Translations under genes and position numbers: made by a program
The notes under the pieces: model-generated
The model's database searches: none
The model's input: only the letters and a program-made list of their open reading frames with translations
What the model was told of the DNA's origin: nothing
Shown here: positions 56,760 through 64,000 of the stretch, one piece after another
Layout of the letters: each line of letters starts with the position of its first letter
Numbering within the stretch: position 1 is the first letter of the stretch
Origin: Peptococcaceae bacterium
GTDB taxonomy: Bacteria; Bacillota; Desulfitobacteriia; Desulfitobacteriales; Syntrophobotulaceae
Assembly: GCA_012839895.1 (NCBI GenBank)
Contig: DUML01000015.1
Span: forward strand, 1-64,000
Direction of reading: 5' to 3'
Length of the DNA stretch: 64,000 nt

Positions 56760-57611
56760 TTAGAATGCCGGGACTACAGCACCTTGGTATTTTTCCTCGA
56801 TGAATTTTTTAACATCTTCGGTGTTGAGTTCAGCAGCCAATTCTTTTATGAGGGGATCATTAGCTTTTTCAGGTTTTGTGACCAAGATATTGGCATAGGG
56901 TGAGTCTTTGCTTTCGATGAAAAGGGCATCTTTGGTAGGATTGAGGTTTGCTTCCAAGGCATAGTTGGTATTAATTACTGCGGCGGTAATTTTGGGATCA
57001 CCCAGCACCCGGGGAAGCTGAGCGGCATCGATCATTTTGATTTCAAAGTTTTTCGGATTTTCCACAACGTCGTCTACGGTACCTAAAATCCCTGTGCCTT
57101 CTTTAAGTTTGATTAAACCTGCTGCTTCCAGGACACTTAAAGCCCGGCCGCCGTTAGTGGGGTCATTGGGGATGGCGATAGTTTCGCCTTCGACTAAACC
57201 GTTAAGGTCGGTTGCTTTTTTGGAGTAGATGCCCATTGGTTCGATATGAACTTTAGCGACACTAACCAGGTTAAGTTTACGCTCGGCATTGAAGCTTTCC
57301 AGATAAGGAATGTGCTGGAAATAGTTGGCATCTAGTTCGCCACTGTCGGTAGCCAGGTTGGGCTGGACATAGTCATTAAAGACAACGATTTCCAGATTAA
57401 TTCCTTTTTCAGCCAGCTTAGGCTTGATGAATTCCAAAACTTCGGCATGAGGAATAGCGGTTGCGCCTACTTTTAATGTTTTGGTCTCGGCCGGTTGATT
57501 ATTATCACCGCTCGCTTTTTCAGCGGGTTGGCTGCAGCCGGACAGAGCCAACGCAAGGGTCAAAAGGCTAACTAAGATTAAAGTAATTAAACTTTTTTTA
57601 GAATTGAACAT
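56760..57611 (-). CDS. metQ: Methionine ABC transporter substrate-binding lipoprotein
   Basis: 283 residues of the NlpA/MetQ family. Lipobox LSGC at about residues 23-26, then KVGATAIPHAEVLEFIKP. Blocks FNDYVQPNLATDSGELDANYFQH and AIPNDPTNGGRALSVLE are diagnostic but given here only as landmarks. Anchored outside; delivers methionine to MetNI. In operon under the SAM-I riboswitch at 59455-59610. Confidence 0.95.
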   Translation of the reverse strand: MFNSKKSLITLILVSLLTLALALSGCSQPAEKASGDNNQPAETKTLKVGATAIPHAEVLEFIKPKLAEKGINLEIVVFNDYVQPNLATDSGELDANYFQHIPYLESFNAERKLNLVSVAKVHIEPMGIYSKKATDLNGLVEGETIAIPNDPTNGGRALSVLEAAGLIKLKEGTGILGTVDDVVENPKNFEIKMIDAAQLPRVLGDPKITAAVINTNYALEANLNPTKDALFIESKDSPYANILVTKPEKANDPLIKELAAELNTEDVKKFIEEKYQGAVVPAF

Positions 57612-57702
57612 TCTCTTTTCCTCCCTTTATTTTTCTTATAGTCCTCAACATTCCGGCTTACTGCTCATAGGGCCCTTAGAGCCATCCACCGGTTTGTTTT
57701 GG

Positions 57703-58395
57703 TTAACGGTGAGAGAATTTTTGGGCCAGAGTTGTTCCCAGCCATTGGATGACTTGCACTATTACTACCAAGATTAAAACAGTGATTATCATCATATCAG
57801 TACGGTAGCGGTTATAACCATACTGGATAGCTACGTCACCTAAGCCGCCGCCGCCGACGGCACCGGCCATAGCCGTATAAGCGATAATGTTAATGGTTGT
57901 AATGGCCACTCCTAAAATCAGCGAGCTTTTGGCTTCCGGCAAGAGGACCTTGTAGATAATTTGCCAGGGTGAAGCCCCCATGGATAAGGCTGCTTCAATT
58001 ACCCCGGGCGAAACTTCTCTTAAAGAGCTTTCCACCAGCCGGGCTACAAAAGGAGCCGCCGAGACTACCAAAGGGACAATTGCCGCCGTGGTACCGATGG
58101 AAGTGCCAACAATCATGGTTGTGAACGGAATTAAAGCTACCATGAGGATAATAAAGGGGATTGAGCGGAATATATTAATCACAGTCCCTAAGGTCCTTTC
58201 GACCCAAGGGTTGGGTAAAATATGGCCGGCAGAAGTAATGACCAGAAAAACTCCCATGGGAATACCCAGCACATAAGCCAGAAACGTGGAGAAAATAACC
58301 ATATAGATTGTTTCATTTAATGCTTTGGGTATGATCCGGGCTAAGGATTCCCAATAGGCGGGGTCGGAAAACATTGCGACTAAATTAGTATCCAT
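57703..58395 (-). CDS. metI: Methionine ABC transporter permease
   Basis: 230 residues, five to six helices. ABC permease EAA-type loop in EAALSMGASPWQIIYKVLLPEA. Forms the methionine importer with MetN and MetQ. Overlaps metN by 11 bp. Confidence 0.95.
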   Translation of the reverse strand: MDTNLVAMFSDPAYWESLARIIPKALNETIYMVIFSTFLAYVLGIPMGVFLVITSAGHILPNPWVERTLGTVINIFRSIPFIILMVALIPFTTMIVGTSIGTTAAIVPLVVSAAPFVARLVESSLREVSPGVIEAALSMGASPWQIIYKVLLPEAKSSLILGVAITTINIIAYTAMAGAVGGGGLGDVAIQYGYNRYRTDMMIITVLILVVIVQVIQWLGTTLAQKFSHR

Positions 58396-59410
58396 TATGA
58401 ATCACCTCTACTGCTAAATTTTTCTGAGCCAGATAACGATGAGCTTCGGCCAAGTTTTCCGGAGAACCTTGCAGTTCCAAGGTCAGTACTCCAAAGAGGG
58501 TGGAACGTAGCCGGTCAATGCTTCCATAGAGAATATTAACGGTAATGCCGCATTCCCGGATTAGTCCGGAAATTATCGGTTCGGAAGCGGCTGAGCCCAG
58601 GAAATTAACGTTGACAATTTGCGAACCGGGGTGTTGAGCCAATTCCCGCAATAATTGAGGCGGTAATTTATTAGGAAAGACACTGGCAACAAACTCTTTG
58701 GCGATATTGGACTTGGGCGACAGAAAAACAGATTCTAAAGAGCCTTTTTCAACGATTTGAGCCTGGTCAATGACAGCAACATCAGTACAAATCTCTTTGA
58801 TTACTTTCATTTCATGGGTAATGATGACAATGGTTAAATTAAATTTTTCATTAATCTCTTTCAGCAGTTCCAGGATGGAGACTGTTGTTTGAGGGTCTAG
58901 AGCGGAGGTGGCTTCATCGCAAAGCAGGACTGCAGGGTTGGTTGCCAGGGCCCTGGCAATGCCTACTCTTTGTTTTTGGCCGCCGCTAAGCTGGGCTGGA
59001 TAAGCGTCGGCTTTTTGTTCCAAGCCGACCAGGGGTAACAATTCCTGGACACGGGCGGCAATCTTTTTTTTAGGCCACTGAGCTATTTCCAAGGGAAAGG
59101 CGATATTGTCGGCAACAGTTCTGGATTCCAAAAGGTTAAAATGCTGGAAAATCATTCCGATATTTTGGCGAGCTTGACGTAATTCTTTGCCGGTTAAAAG
59201 GGTCATATTCTGCCCATTAAGGATTACTTCCCCCTTGGTAGGTCTTTCCAACATATTTATACAGCGGATGAGAGTGCTTTTCCCTGCTCCGCTTAAGCCT
59301 ATAATTCCATAGACAGAGCCTTTTGGGATATGCAAATTTATATCTTTTAAGGCAGTGAATGATCCATTTGGAGTTTTAAATACTTTGCTCAGGTTTTTAA
59401 TCTGAATCAT
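58385..59410 (-). CDS. metN: Methionine ABC transporter ATP-binding protein
   Basis: About 341 residues. Walker A GLSGAGKSTLIR, signature LSGGQKQRVGIARAL, Walker B VLLCDEATSALD. C-terminal NIL regulatory domain (about 260-341), which binds methionine and inhibits transport. ATG 59410 follows agaaagg; the upstream start at 59443 is not well placed. Confidence 0.96.
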   Translation of the reverse strand: MIQIKNLSKVFKTPNGSFTALKDINLHIPKGSVYGIIGLSGAGKSTLIRCINMLERPTKGEVILNGQNMTLLTGKELRQARQNIGMIFQHFNLLESRTVADNIAFPLEIAQWPKKKIAARVQELLPLVGLEQKADAYPAQLSGGQKQRVGIARALATNPAVLLCDEATSALDPQTTVSILELLKEINEKFNLTIVIITHEMKVIKEICTDVAVIDQAQIVEKGSLESVFLSPKSNIAKEFVASVFPNKLPPQLLRELAQHPGSQIVNVNFLGSAASEPIISGLIRECGITVNILYGSIDRLRSTLFGVLTLELQGSPENLAEAHRYLAQKNLAVEVIHNGY

Positions 59411-59454
59411 TGCCCATTTCCTTTCTCTAGTTATTTTCTGCATTCTTGGTTATT

Positions 59455-59610
59455 ACCAAAAAAATAACTCCGCGAGGAACCCGCGGAGTTGTTGTAACGG
59501 TTTTCCTCTCATCTTTCAGATTAACTCTGCTGGAATTAGCACCGCTGCATAAAAATGCCGGTTGCCGGGTTTCATTGGGCCAGTCCCTCCACCACTCTGG
59601 ATAAGAGTTT
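59455..59610 (-). promoter_or_regulatory. SAM-I riboswitch controlling metNIQ
   Basis: Read on the minus strand the conserved SAM-I core is present: CTTATC and AGAGNGGNGGAGGGACTGG (flanks near 59600), GAAACCCGGCAACC and GGTGCTAATTCC. A terminator with AACTCCGCG/CGCGGAGTT and a T-run (about 59460-59490) follows. High SAM should terminate transcription of the methionine importer. Confidence 0.97.
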
Positions 59611-59649
59611 TTTTGTTATAAGTTTTCAAAGAAAGCGTATTTAACAATA

Positions 59650-59678
59650 AATATATCTTGCTAATAAGCAAATGTCAA
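59650..59678 (-). promoter_or_regulatory. Promoter of the metNIQ riboswitch transcript
   Basis: Minus-strand TTGACA (59678-59673) and TATATT (59655-59650) with a 17-nt spacer. It lies about 40 nt before the riboswitch. Confidence 0.8.
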
Positions 59679-59855
59679 TAAATTTTTTTAGGAGATTTGT
59701 GGAAGTTTTTTGCAATGAAAGGGCTTGCCCCTTTGTTGTTATAGCATTGCCACGAGTGATTGAGCTTCACTTTTGCTTAAGTTATAATGTATTGAACAAC
59801 TAATTTATATTGTATTAAACAACTATTAAACTAATATCAAGAAGCGAAGTGCCAT

Positions 59856-60557
59856 ATGAGATACGAGGGAATTAAAAAGGGCATCTTTTTGGAACGGCCA
59901 AACCGGTTTATTGCTTATGTTGAAATAGAAGGTCAAATTGAAGTTTGCCATGTGAAAAATACCGGCCGCTGCAGGGAATTGCTCATCTCTGGGGCTAAGG
60001 TTATAGTTCAGGAAAGCAGCCATCCAGGCCGAAAAACCAAGTATGATTTAATAGCTGTATGGAAAGGGGAGCGACTTATCAATATAGACAGTCAGGCTCC
60101 TAATGTCATTTTCAGGGAATGGCTGAGCTCAGGTTTATATTTTCCGGACCTTAAGACCGTTAAATCCGAACAAAAATATGGAAATTCACGCTTCGATTAT
60201 TATCTTGAGGCAGGGGAACGAAAAATTTTCGTTGAGGTCAAAGGTGTAACCCTGGAACAGGAAGGAGTGGCCCTTTTCCCGGATGCCCCAACATTGCGGG
60301 GAGTGAAACATCTCCAAGAACTGGCAACCTGTATGGAAGAGGGTTATGAAGCTATGGTTATTTTTATTATCCAAATGAAAGGAATACGCTATATGGCGCC
60401 TAACGACAAGATGCATCCTGAATTTGGAGATACACTGAGGGAACTTTTTCATAAAGGGGCTCAAGTGCTGGCTATTGATTGTCAGGTTACTGAGAATGAA
60501 ATCATCCCTGATTCATTAGTGCAAGTAAAGTTGAATAATATCTTTCTGTCATGGTAG
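59856..60557 (+). CDS. sfsA: SfsA family DNA/RNA nuclease-like protein
   Basis: 233 residues. N-terminal RPNRFIAYVEIEG and CHVKNTGRCRELL, and C-terminal YYLEAGERKIFVEVKGVTLE, where the E-V-K residues form a nuclease-like PD-(D/E)xK core. First described as a sugar fermentation stimulation protein. Complete length. Divergent from metNIQ. Confidence 0.93.
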   Translation: MRYEGIKKGIFLERPNRFIAYVEIEGQIEVCHVKNTGRCRELLISGAKVIVQESSHPGRKTKYDLIAVWKGERLINIDSQAPNVIFREWLSSGLYFPDLKTVKSEQKYGNSRFDYYLEAGERKIFVEVKGVTLEQEGVALFPDAPTLRGVKHLQELATCMEEGYEAMVIFIIQMKGIRYMAPNDKMHPEFGDTLRELFHKGAQVLAIDCQVTENEIIPDSLVQVKLNNIFLSW

Positions 60558-60616
60558 GATGGAATTGCTTATAGTTTTTATTAAGCTGGCTTATTTAGCT
60601 GGAAAGGAGACAAAAA

Positions 60617-61510
60617 ATGATCGCCAAATTTGCCAATGTTTTTCATGATCATGAAAAATATTCGAATAAAGATTATTTGCTGAATAAAGTAACCTCTAGG
60701 CTCCTCAGGCAGGTAGCCAATATCTTTTTAAAAGGCTTAAGGACTAAAGTCCAGACTTACGGGGGGAAAGGCCGGCTGGATTTAAACGCCTCATTAAAAG
60801 AATTATGCAATATTATATGTCAAAGTGTGGATCTGGAAAAGACGAACAGCTGGGACTGGTATTTTTTGCTTGAAGATTATCAGGCAGCCTTTCAGAGGTT
60901 CTTAGTTAAACCTTTTCCGGTTTTTATGGATGCCACCGGTAAAGTTGCCCTGGAATTTCTGGAGGGGGATGAACTGGTAATAAAAGAGTTAAACGAGGCT
61001 TTCTCTGACAATAACATTGGTTATAGATTGCAGAATAACCCGGCTTCCCCTTGGGTCTGTCTGGATCCCAGCGTAAAACAGTTGGTAGCTACTCCGGAAG
61101 CCGAAGCAAGAGAAACAGCTTGGCAATCGGAGAGAGAGGCACTGGAGCAAATCAAGCGAGTTAGGGAGCGACTTTGGCAAGGCGGAAATGAAAAAAAAGA
61201 AAATGAAAAGGAAGTAAAAGAAGCGCTTCAAGATTGCATAGTGGCATTAGATGCATTCCTGAAGGAAACTACCGGGACAGAAAAAACCGAGGATGCCTTG
61301 GCAACGCTGCAAAAAAATAACAATTGGGGGCCCAAGTGGCTTTTGGAAGACGGCTTGCTGGCTGGAGAACTGTTAAGGAAAGCCGCCGGTAATGAGCAGT
61401 TAACGGACAGGAAGTTAACCTTTGAACAAGCTGTTTATTTGGTCGACAGAGTTTTGGCTTTCGCCAATTACTTAAGGGCGGTAGGGCAAAATTCTAAGGA
61501 TCCTACTTGA
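60617..61510 (+). CDS. Unknown protein, weak AbiJ/HEPN-like resemblance
   Basis: 297 residues, soluble, not confidently recognised. Residues about 115-150 (FLEGDELVIKELNEAFSDNN and IGYRL) recall the AbiJ N-terminal domain 4. A highly charged helical linker (175-205) follows. The C-terminal 90 residues (EALQDCIVALDAFLK, TFEQAVYLVDRVLAFANYL) recall the helical HEPN-like end of abortive infection proteins, but the Arg-x4-6-His RNase motif is not visible. Both similarities are from memory of patterns and need profile tests. Strong site gaaaggag. Confidence 0.5.
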   Translation: MIAKFANVFHDHEKYSNKDYLLNKVTSRLLRQVANIFLKGLRTKVQTYGGKGRLDLNASLKELCNIICQSVDLEKTNSWDWYFLLEDYQAAFQRFLVKPFPVFMDATGKVALEFLEGDELVIKELNEAFSDNNIGYRLQNNPASPWVCLDPSVKQLVATPEAEARETAWQSEREALEQIKRVRERLWQGGNEKKENEKEVKEALQDCIVALDAFLKETTGTEKTEDALATLQKNNNWGPKWLLEDGLLAGELLRKAAGNEQLTDRKLTFEQAVYLVDRVLAFANYLRAVGQNSKDPT

Positions 61511-61634
61511 CAGTTGGCTGTTACTTTCATAAATTAAAGTATAAAAGAGCTAATTTATTTTGGAAGAACTAAAGAACGGTCGTAAATTGTTATCTTTGGA
61601 GATCTAATAAGGATCCTGTCCGGGAGGTGTACTT

Positions 61635-61967
61635 ATGTGGACTGATGAAAGGCTGAAAGATGATTTAACAGATTCACTTTTTGAGGCTATTTTGCTTTTA
61701 GAGACTAAAGAGGAGTGTTACCGTTTCTTTCAGGATATTGCCACAGTCGCCGAGATTAAAGCTTTGGCCCAACGCCTGGAGGTGGCCAAGATGTTGGAAG
61801 CCAATGTAACTTATACTCAGATTGCCAATCTGACCGGGGCTAGTTCAGCCACTATCAGCAGAGTAAAACGCTGTCTGAACTATGGTGCCGACGGTTATAA
61901 ATTAATCCTGAAACGTTTGGCCGAAAAGGAAAAGAAAGCAGCAGTTGAAGGAGAACCGTCTAAATAA
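61635..61967 (+). CDS. YerC/YecD family TrpR-related regulator
   Basis: 110 residues. TrpR-like all-helical protein with helix-turn-helix MLEANVTYTQIANLTGASSATISRVKRCL (given by its ends; residues 54-82). Family members are frequently beside histidine genes and hisZ follows here at 62182, so it may regulate histidine synthesis; inference. Ribosome site gggaggtg. Confidence 0.92.
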   Translation: MWTDERLKDDLTDSLFEAILLLETKEECYRFFQDIATVAEIKALAQRLEVAKMLEANVTYTQIANLTGASSATISRVKRCLNYGADGYKLILKRLAEKEKKAAVEGEPSK

Positions 61968-62181
61968 ATTTTGAACGTAGGTTTAAGAGTTATATAGTTT
62001 AAGAGTTATATATAAAAATAGTTACTTATTATTTGAGATTAAAATACTTAGATTTGCGATTAAATTCTGGATCTTATAATAAAAATTTAAGCCATAAAAA
62101 ATTCAAACAATTATAAGACCTAAATTATGAAGCGTATTAAAAAAATTACCAGTAAAAGTAAAGTTTAGAGGTGCAAAGCTT

Positions 62182-63351
62182 ATGGAAAGATCTCCCTTGG
62201 GGCTTAAACTCCCGGAAGGGATGCGCGATCTCCTGCCAAATGAGTTGGCCGCTCTGGAAAAGCTGGAAACAAAAGCCTTAAATGTCTGCAAAAATTGGTC
62301 CTACCAAAAAGTTCTTACTTCCGGCTTGGAATACCGGGCTTGTCTTGAACCGGACGCCGATGCCGAAGATAATCTCTATAAATTTTTTGATCAAAACGGC
62401 CATGTCCTGGTATTGCGCCCAGAGTTTACAACCCCGATTGCCCGGCTGGTTACAACCAGGCTTAAAAATGAACAGTTTCCTTTAAGGTTTTGTTATAGCG
62501 GGGATGTCTATAGAAATAATGCCGGCCGCTACCGGGAGTTTCGCCAGGTAGGCGTCGAATCGATCGGCTCCGGTTCGGATTTGGCGGATGCCGAAGTGAT
62601 TGCTTTAGCTGTTGAGATTATGCGCGAATTGGATATTAAGAACTTCCAAATCAGTTTAGGACACAATGGTATTTTTTCCGGCTTGGCAAAAGAGATGAAG
62701 TTTGACGCCAAGCTTCAAAAAGAACTGGAAAATGGTATCGCCCGCAAGGACATGGTGAAATTAGAAAGTATTATCTCGCAAAATGACCTCCCGGAGGCTG
62801 CTAAAGAATTACTTTTGGCTTTGCCACACCTTACGGGCCAAGAAGAAGTCTTGGACAAACTGCAAAACTGGAATAATATTTTGGCTATCAGAAGGGCTGT
62901 AGAGTCTTTAAGGACAATTTATCTCTATCTCCGGGAATTTGGGGTTAAGGATTACATTACTCTGGATTTGGGAATTCTAAGAGGCTTTTCTTATTATACC
63001 GGGGTGATTTTTGAAGGTTATTTGCCGGGAATTGGCATGCCGGTGATTGAAGGAGGACGATATGACGGTTTGTATGCCGATTTCGGGATGAACCTGCCTG
63101 CAACCGGTTTTGCCGTTAACCTTGGGGTCATGTTGGAACAGCTGGAGGAATTTGAATTAGAAACCGCCGATGTTCTAGTCTATGGACAATCTCCGGGTAA
63201 AGTGATTAAACGCTGCCGGGAATTAAGAAAAGCCGGCAAGAAGGTTGAGATGGCTATTGATTTTATGACTGATACGGATGCCAAGAATTTAGCTTCCAGC
63301 CGGGGAATTCCTCAAGTGGAAAAAATCGAAAACACACGTGACCCGCGCTAA
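62182..63351 (+). CDS. hisZ: ATP phosphoribosyltransferase regulatory subunit
   Basis: 389 residues, HisRS-like but without tRNA-binding domain. LPEGMRDLLPNE, RPEFTTPIARL and FSYYTGVIFEGYLPG are HisZ blocks. HisZ complexes with the short HisG to catalyse the first histidine step. No hisG follows; a terminator and pfkA do. hisG must be elsewhere. Confidence 0.93.
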   Translation: MERSPLGLKLPEGMRDLLPNELAALEKLETKALNVCKNWSYQKVLTSGLEYRACLEPDADAEDNLYKFFDQNGHVLVLRPEFTTPIARLVTTRLKNEQFPLRFCYSGDVYRNNAGRYREFRQVGVESIGSGSDLADAEVIALAVEIMRELDIKNFQISLGHNGIFSGLAKEMKFDAKLQKELENGIARKDMVKLESIISQNDLPEAAKELLLALPHLTGQEEVLDKLQNWNNILAIRRAVESLRTIYLYLREFGVKDYITLDLGILRGFSYYTGVIFEGYLPGIGMPVIEGGRYDGLYADFGMNLPATGFAVNLGVMLEQLEEFELETADVLVYGQSPGKVIKRCRELRKAGKKVEMAIDFMTDTDAKNLASSRGIPQVEKIENTRDPR

Positions 63352-63369
63352 CTGGCATTATAATTTTTT

Positions 63370-63396
63370 GGTGCTGAAAGCACCTGTCATTTTTTA
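63370..63396 (+). terminator. Terminator after hisZ
   Basis: ggtgc/gcacc around a TGAAA loop, then tgtcatttttta. Short stem, plausible. Confidence 0.55.
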
Positions 63397-63453
63397 TAAT
63401 AGCTTTCAACCCTTTTGGAGGATCTTTCTAACTTATAGAAAGGGGATATGGCT

Positions 63454-64000
63454 ATGGTGAAAAAAATAGCTGTCTTAACCGGTGGAGGAGATTGTCCCGG
63501 CCTTAATGCCGTTATTAGGGCCATAGTTCGCACGGCGACCCATGCCGGAATAGAAGTCATCGGCGTCCGAGACGGTTTTAAGGGAGCTATCGAAAGAGAA
63601 TTCCTGCCTTTAGGGCTTGAGCAAGTATCCGGAATTCTTCCCAGGGGCGGTACTATTCTGGGGACATCCAATCGTGATAACCCTTTTGCCTACACGGTAG
63701 TGCGGGAAGGGCAAACAGTTCAGGAAGATTGTTCGGATCAAGTAATTAATAACCTTAAATCTATTGGAGCTGAAGTCCTGATAGTGATCGGCGGTGACGG
63801 CAGTTTAAATATCGCTTTGGAATTATCCTATAAAGGTTTGAAGGTTGTCGGGGTTCCCAAAACTATTGACAACGATCTTTTTGCGACGGATTATACCTTT
63901 GGTTTTCAGTCCGCGGTGGAGACAGCCCAGGAAGCGCTGGATAAACTACATACTACAGCCGAATCCCATCACCGGGTGATGATCCTGGAGGTAATGGGCA
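63454..64000 (+). CDS. 6-phosphofructokinase (partial, runs off window)
   Basis: First 182 residues only. LTGGGDCPGLNAVIR at the N-terminus, GTSNRDNPF, the nucleotide/phosphate motif VIGGDGSLN and VPKTIDNDLF with the catalytic Asp. GGDGS is ATP-type, whereas the Lys in PKTIDND is found in PPi-type and group III enzymes. It phosphorylates fructose 6-phosphate, donor uncertain. ATG 63454 has better spacing to aaagggg than ATG 63448. Confidence 0.92.
   Translation, partial: MVKKIAVLTGGGDCPGLNAVIRAIVRTATHAGIEVIGVRDGFKGAIEREFLPLGLEQVSGILPRGGTILGTSNRDNPFAYTVVREGQTVQEDCSDQVINNLKSIGAEVLIVIGGDGSLNIALELSYKGLKVVGVPKTIDNDLFATDYTFGFQSAVETAQEALDKLHTTAESHHRVMILEVMG

Overview
The window looks like a chromosome segment from an anaerobic, low-GC, Gram-positive bacterium of the Clostridia, most like the Peptococcaceae. 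This is an inference from gene content. It carries SepF, YggT, RemA, FloA/NfeD, PyrR attenuators, an isoleucine T-box, a SAM-I riboswitch, a class 1B (PyrD/PyrK) dihydroorotate dehydrogenase, LL-diaminopimelate aminotransferase, a PduL phosphotransacylase, a Tat-exported [NiFe] hydrogenase and a complete glycine cleavage set. No rRNA, tRNA, phage, transposase or CRISPR array was seen. Intergenic DNA is AT-rich, while most genes have strong AGGAGG-type ribosome sites and are tightly packed.

Layout. 1-7.4 kb: an AT-rich repeat-bearing lead-in, then the ylm division cluster (pgeF, an HlyD-like protein, yggS, sepF, yggT) and T-box controlled ileS. 7.4-12.7 kb: a soluble chemoreceptor-like protein, pduL, lspA, an rluD-type pseudouridine synthase, a queuosine-precursor transporter and a lipoprotein. 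12.7-20.4 kb: the pyrimidine operon pyrR-pyrB-pyrC-pyrK-pyrD-pyrF-thpR-pyrE with two PyrR-type attenuators and no carAB. 20.4-25 kb: a decayed PAS-GAF-PAS-GGDEF gene and a hydrogenase locus (small subunit, large subunit, maturation protease). 25-31.6 kb, minus strand: gcvT-gcvH-gcvPA-gcvPB-lpdA with an attenuator-like leader, a 17-nt tandem array and a 42-bp palindrome. 31.6-40 kb: AEC transporter, rqcH, calcium-type P-ATPase, dapF and dapL. 40-44.5 kb: yicC-remA-gmk-rpoZ-coaBC-metK. 44.8-50.1 kb: paaK, ACT protein, soluble histidine kinase, a cysteine-desulfurase-like enzyme and a DsrE-like protein. 50-55.6 kb: two membrane proteins, nfeD-floA plus a Gly-rich protein, and a PadR/HAAS/secreted-protein operon. 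55.6-64 kb: ung, a 39-residue membrane microprotein, metNIQ under a SAM-I riboswitch, sfsA, an unknown protein, a YerC-like regulator, hisZ and the start of a phosphofructokinase.

The order from pgeF to pyrE, and again from yicC to coaBC, follows the Bacillus subtilis ylm-ileS-lspA-ylyB-pyr and yloC-remA-gmk-rpoZ-coaBC order, with losses (ylmH/divIVA, pyrP, carAB) and insertions (thpR and a dispersed repeat).

The most unusual feature is a roughly 177-bp dispersed element present twice (7465-7640 and 16279-16456). Its terminal inverted repeats and an internal stem carry compensatory base changes between copies, and one copy sits inside the pyr operon exactly where carAB lies in B. subtilis. 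Other items of interest are the gcv leader and tandem array, a PadR operator laid over its own promoter, a hydrogenase without an obvious quinone-linking partner, and an unknown protein with weak resemblance to abortive-infection (AbiJ/HEPN-like) proteins.
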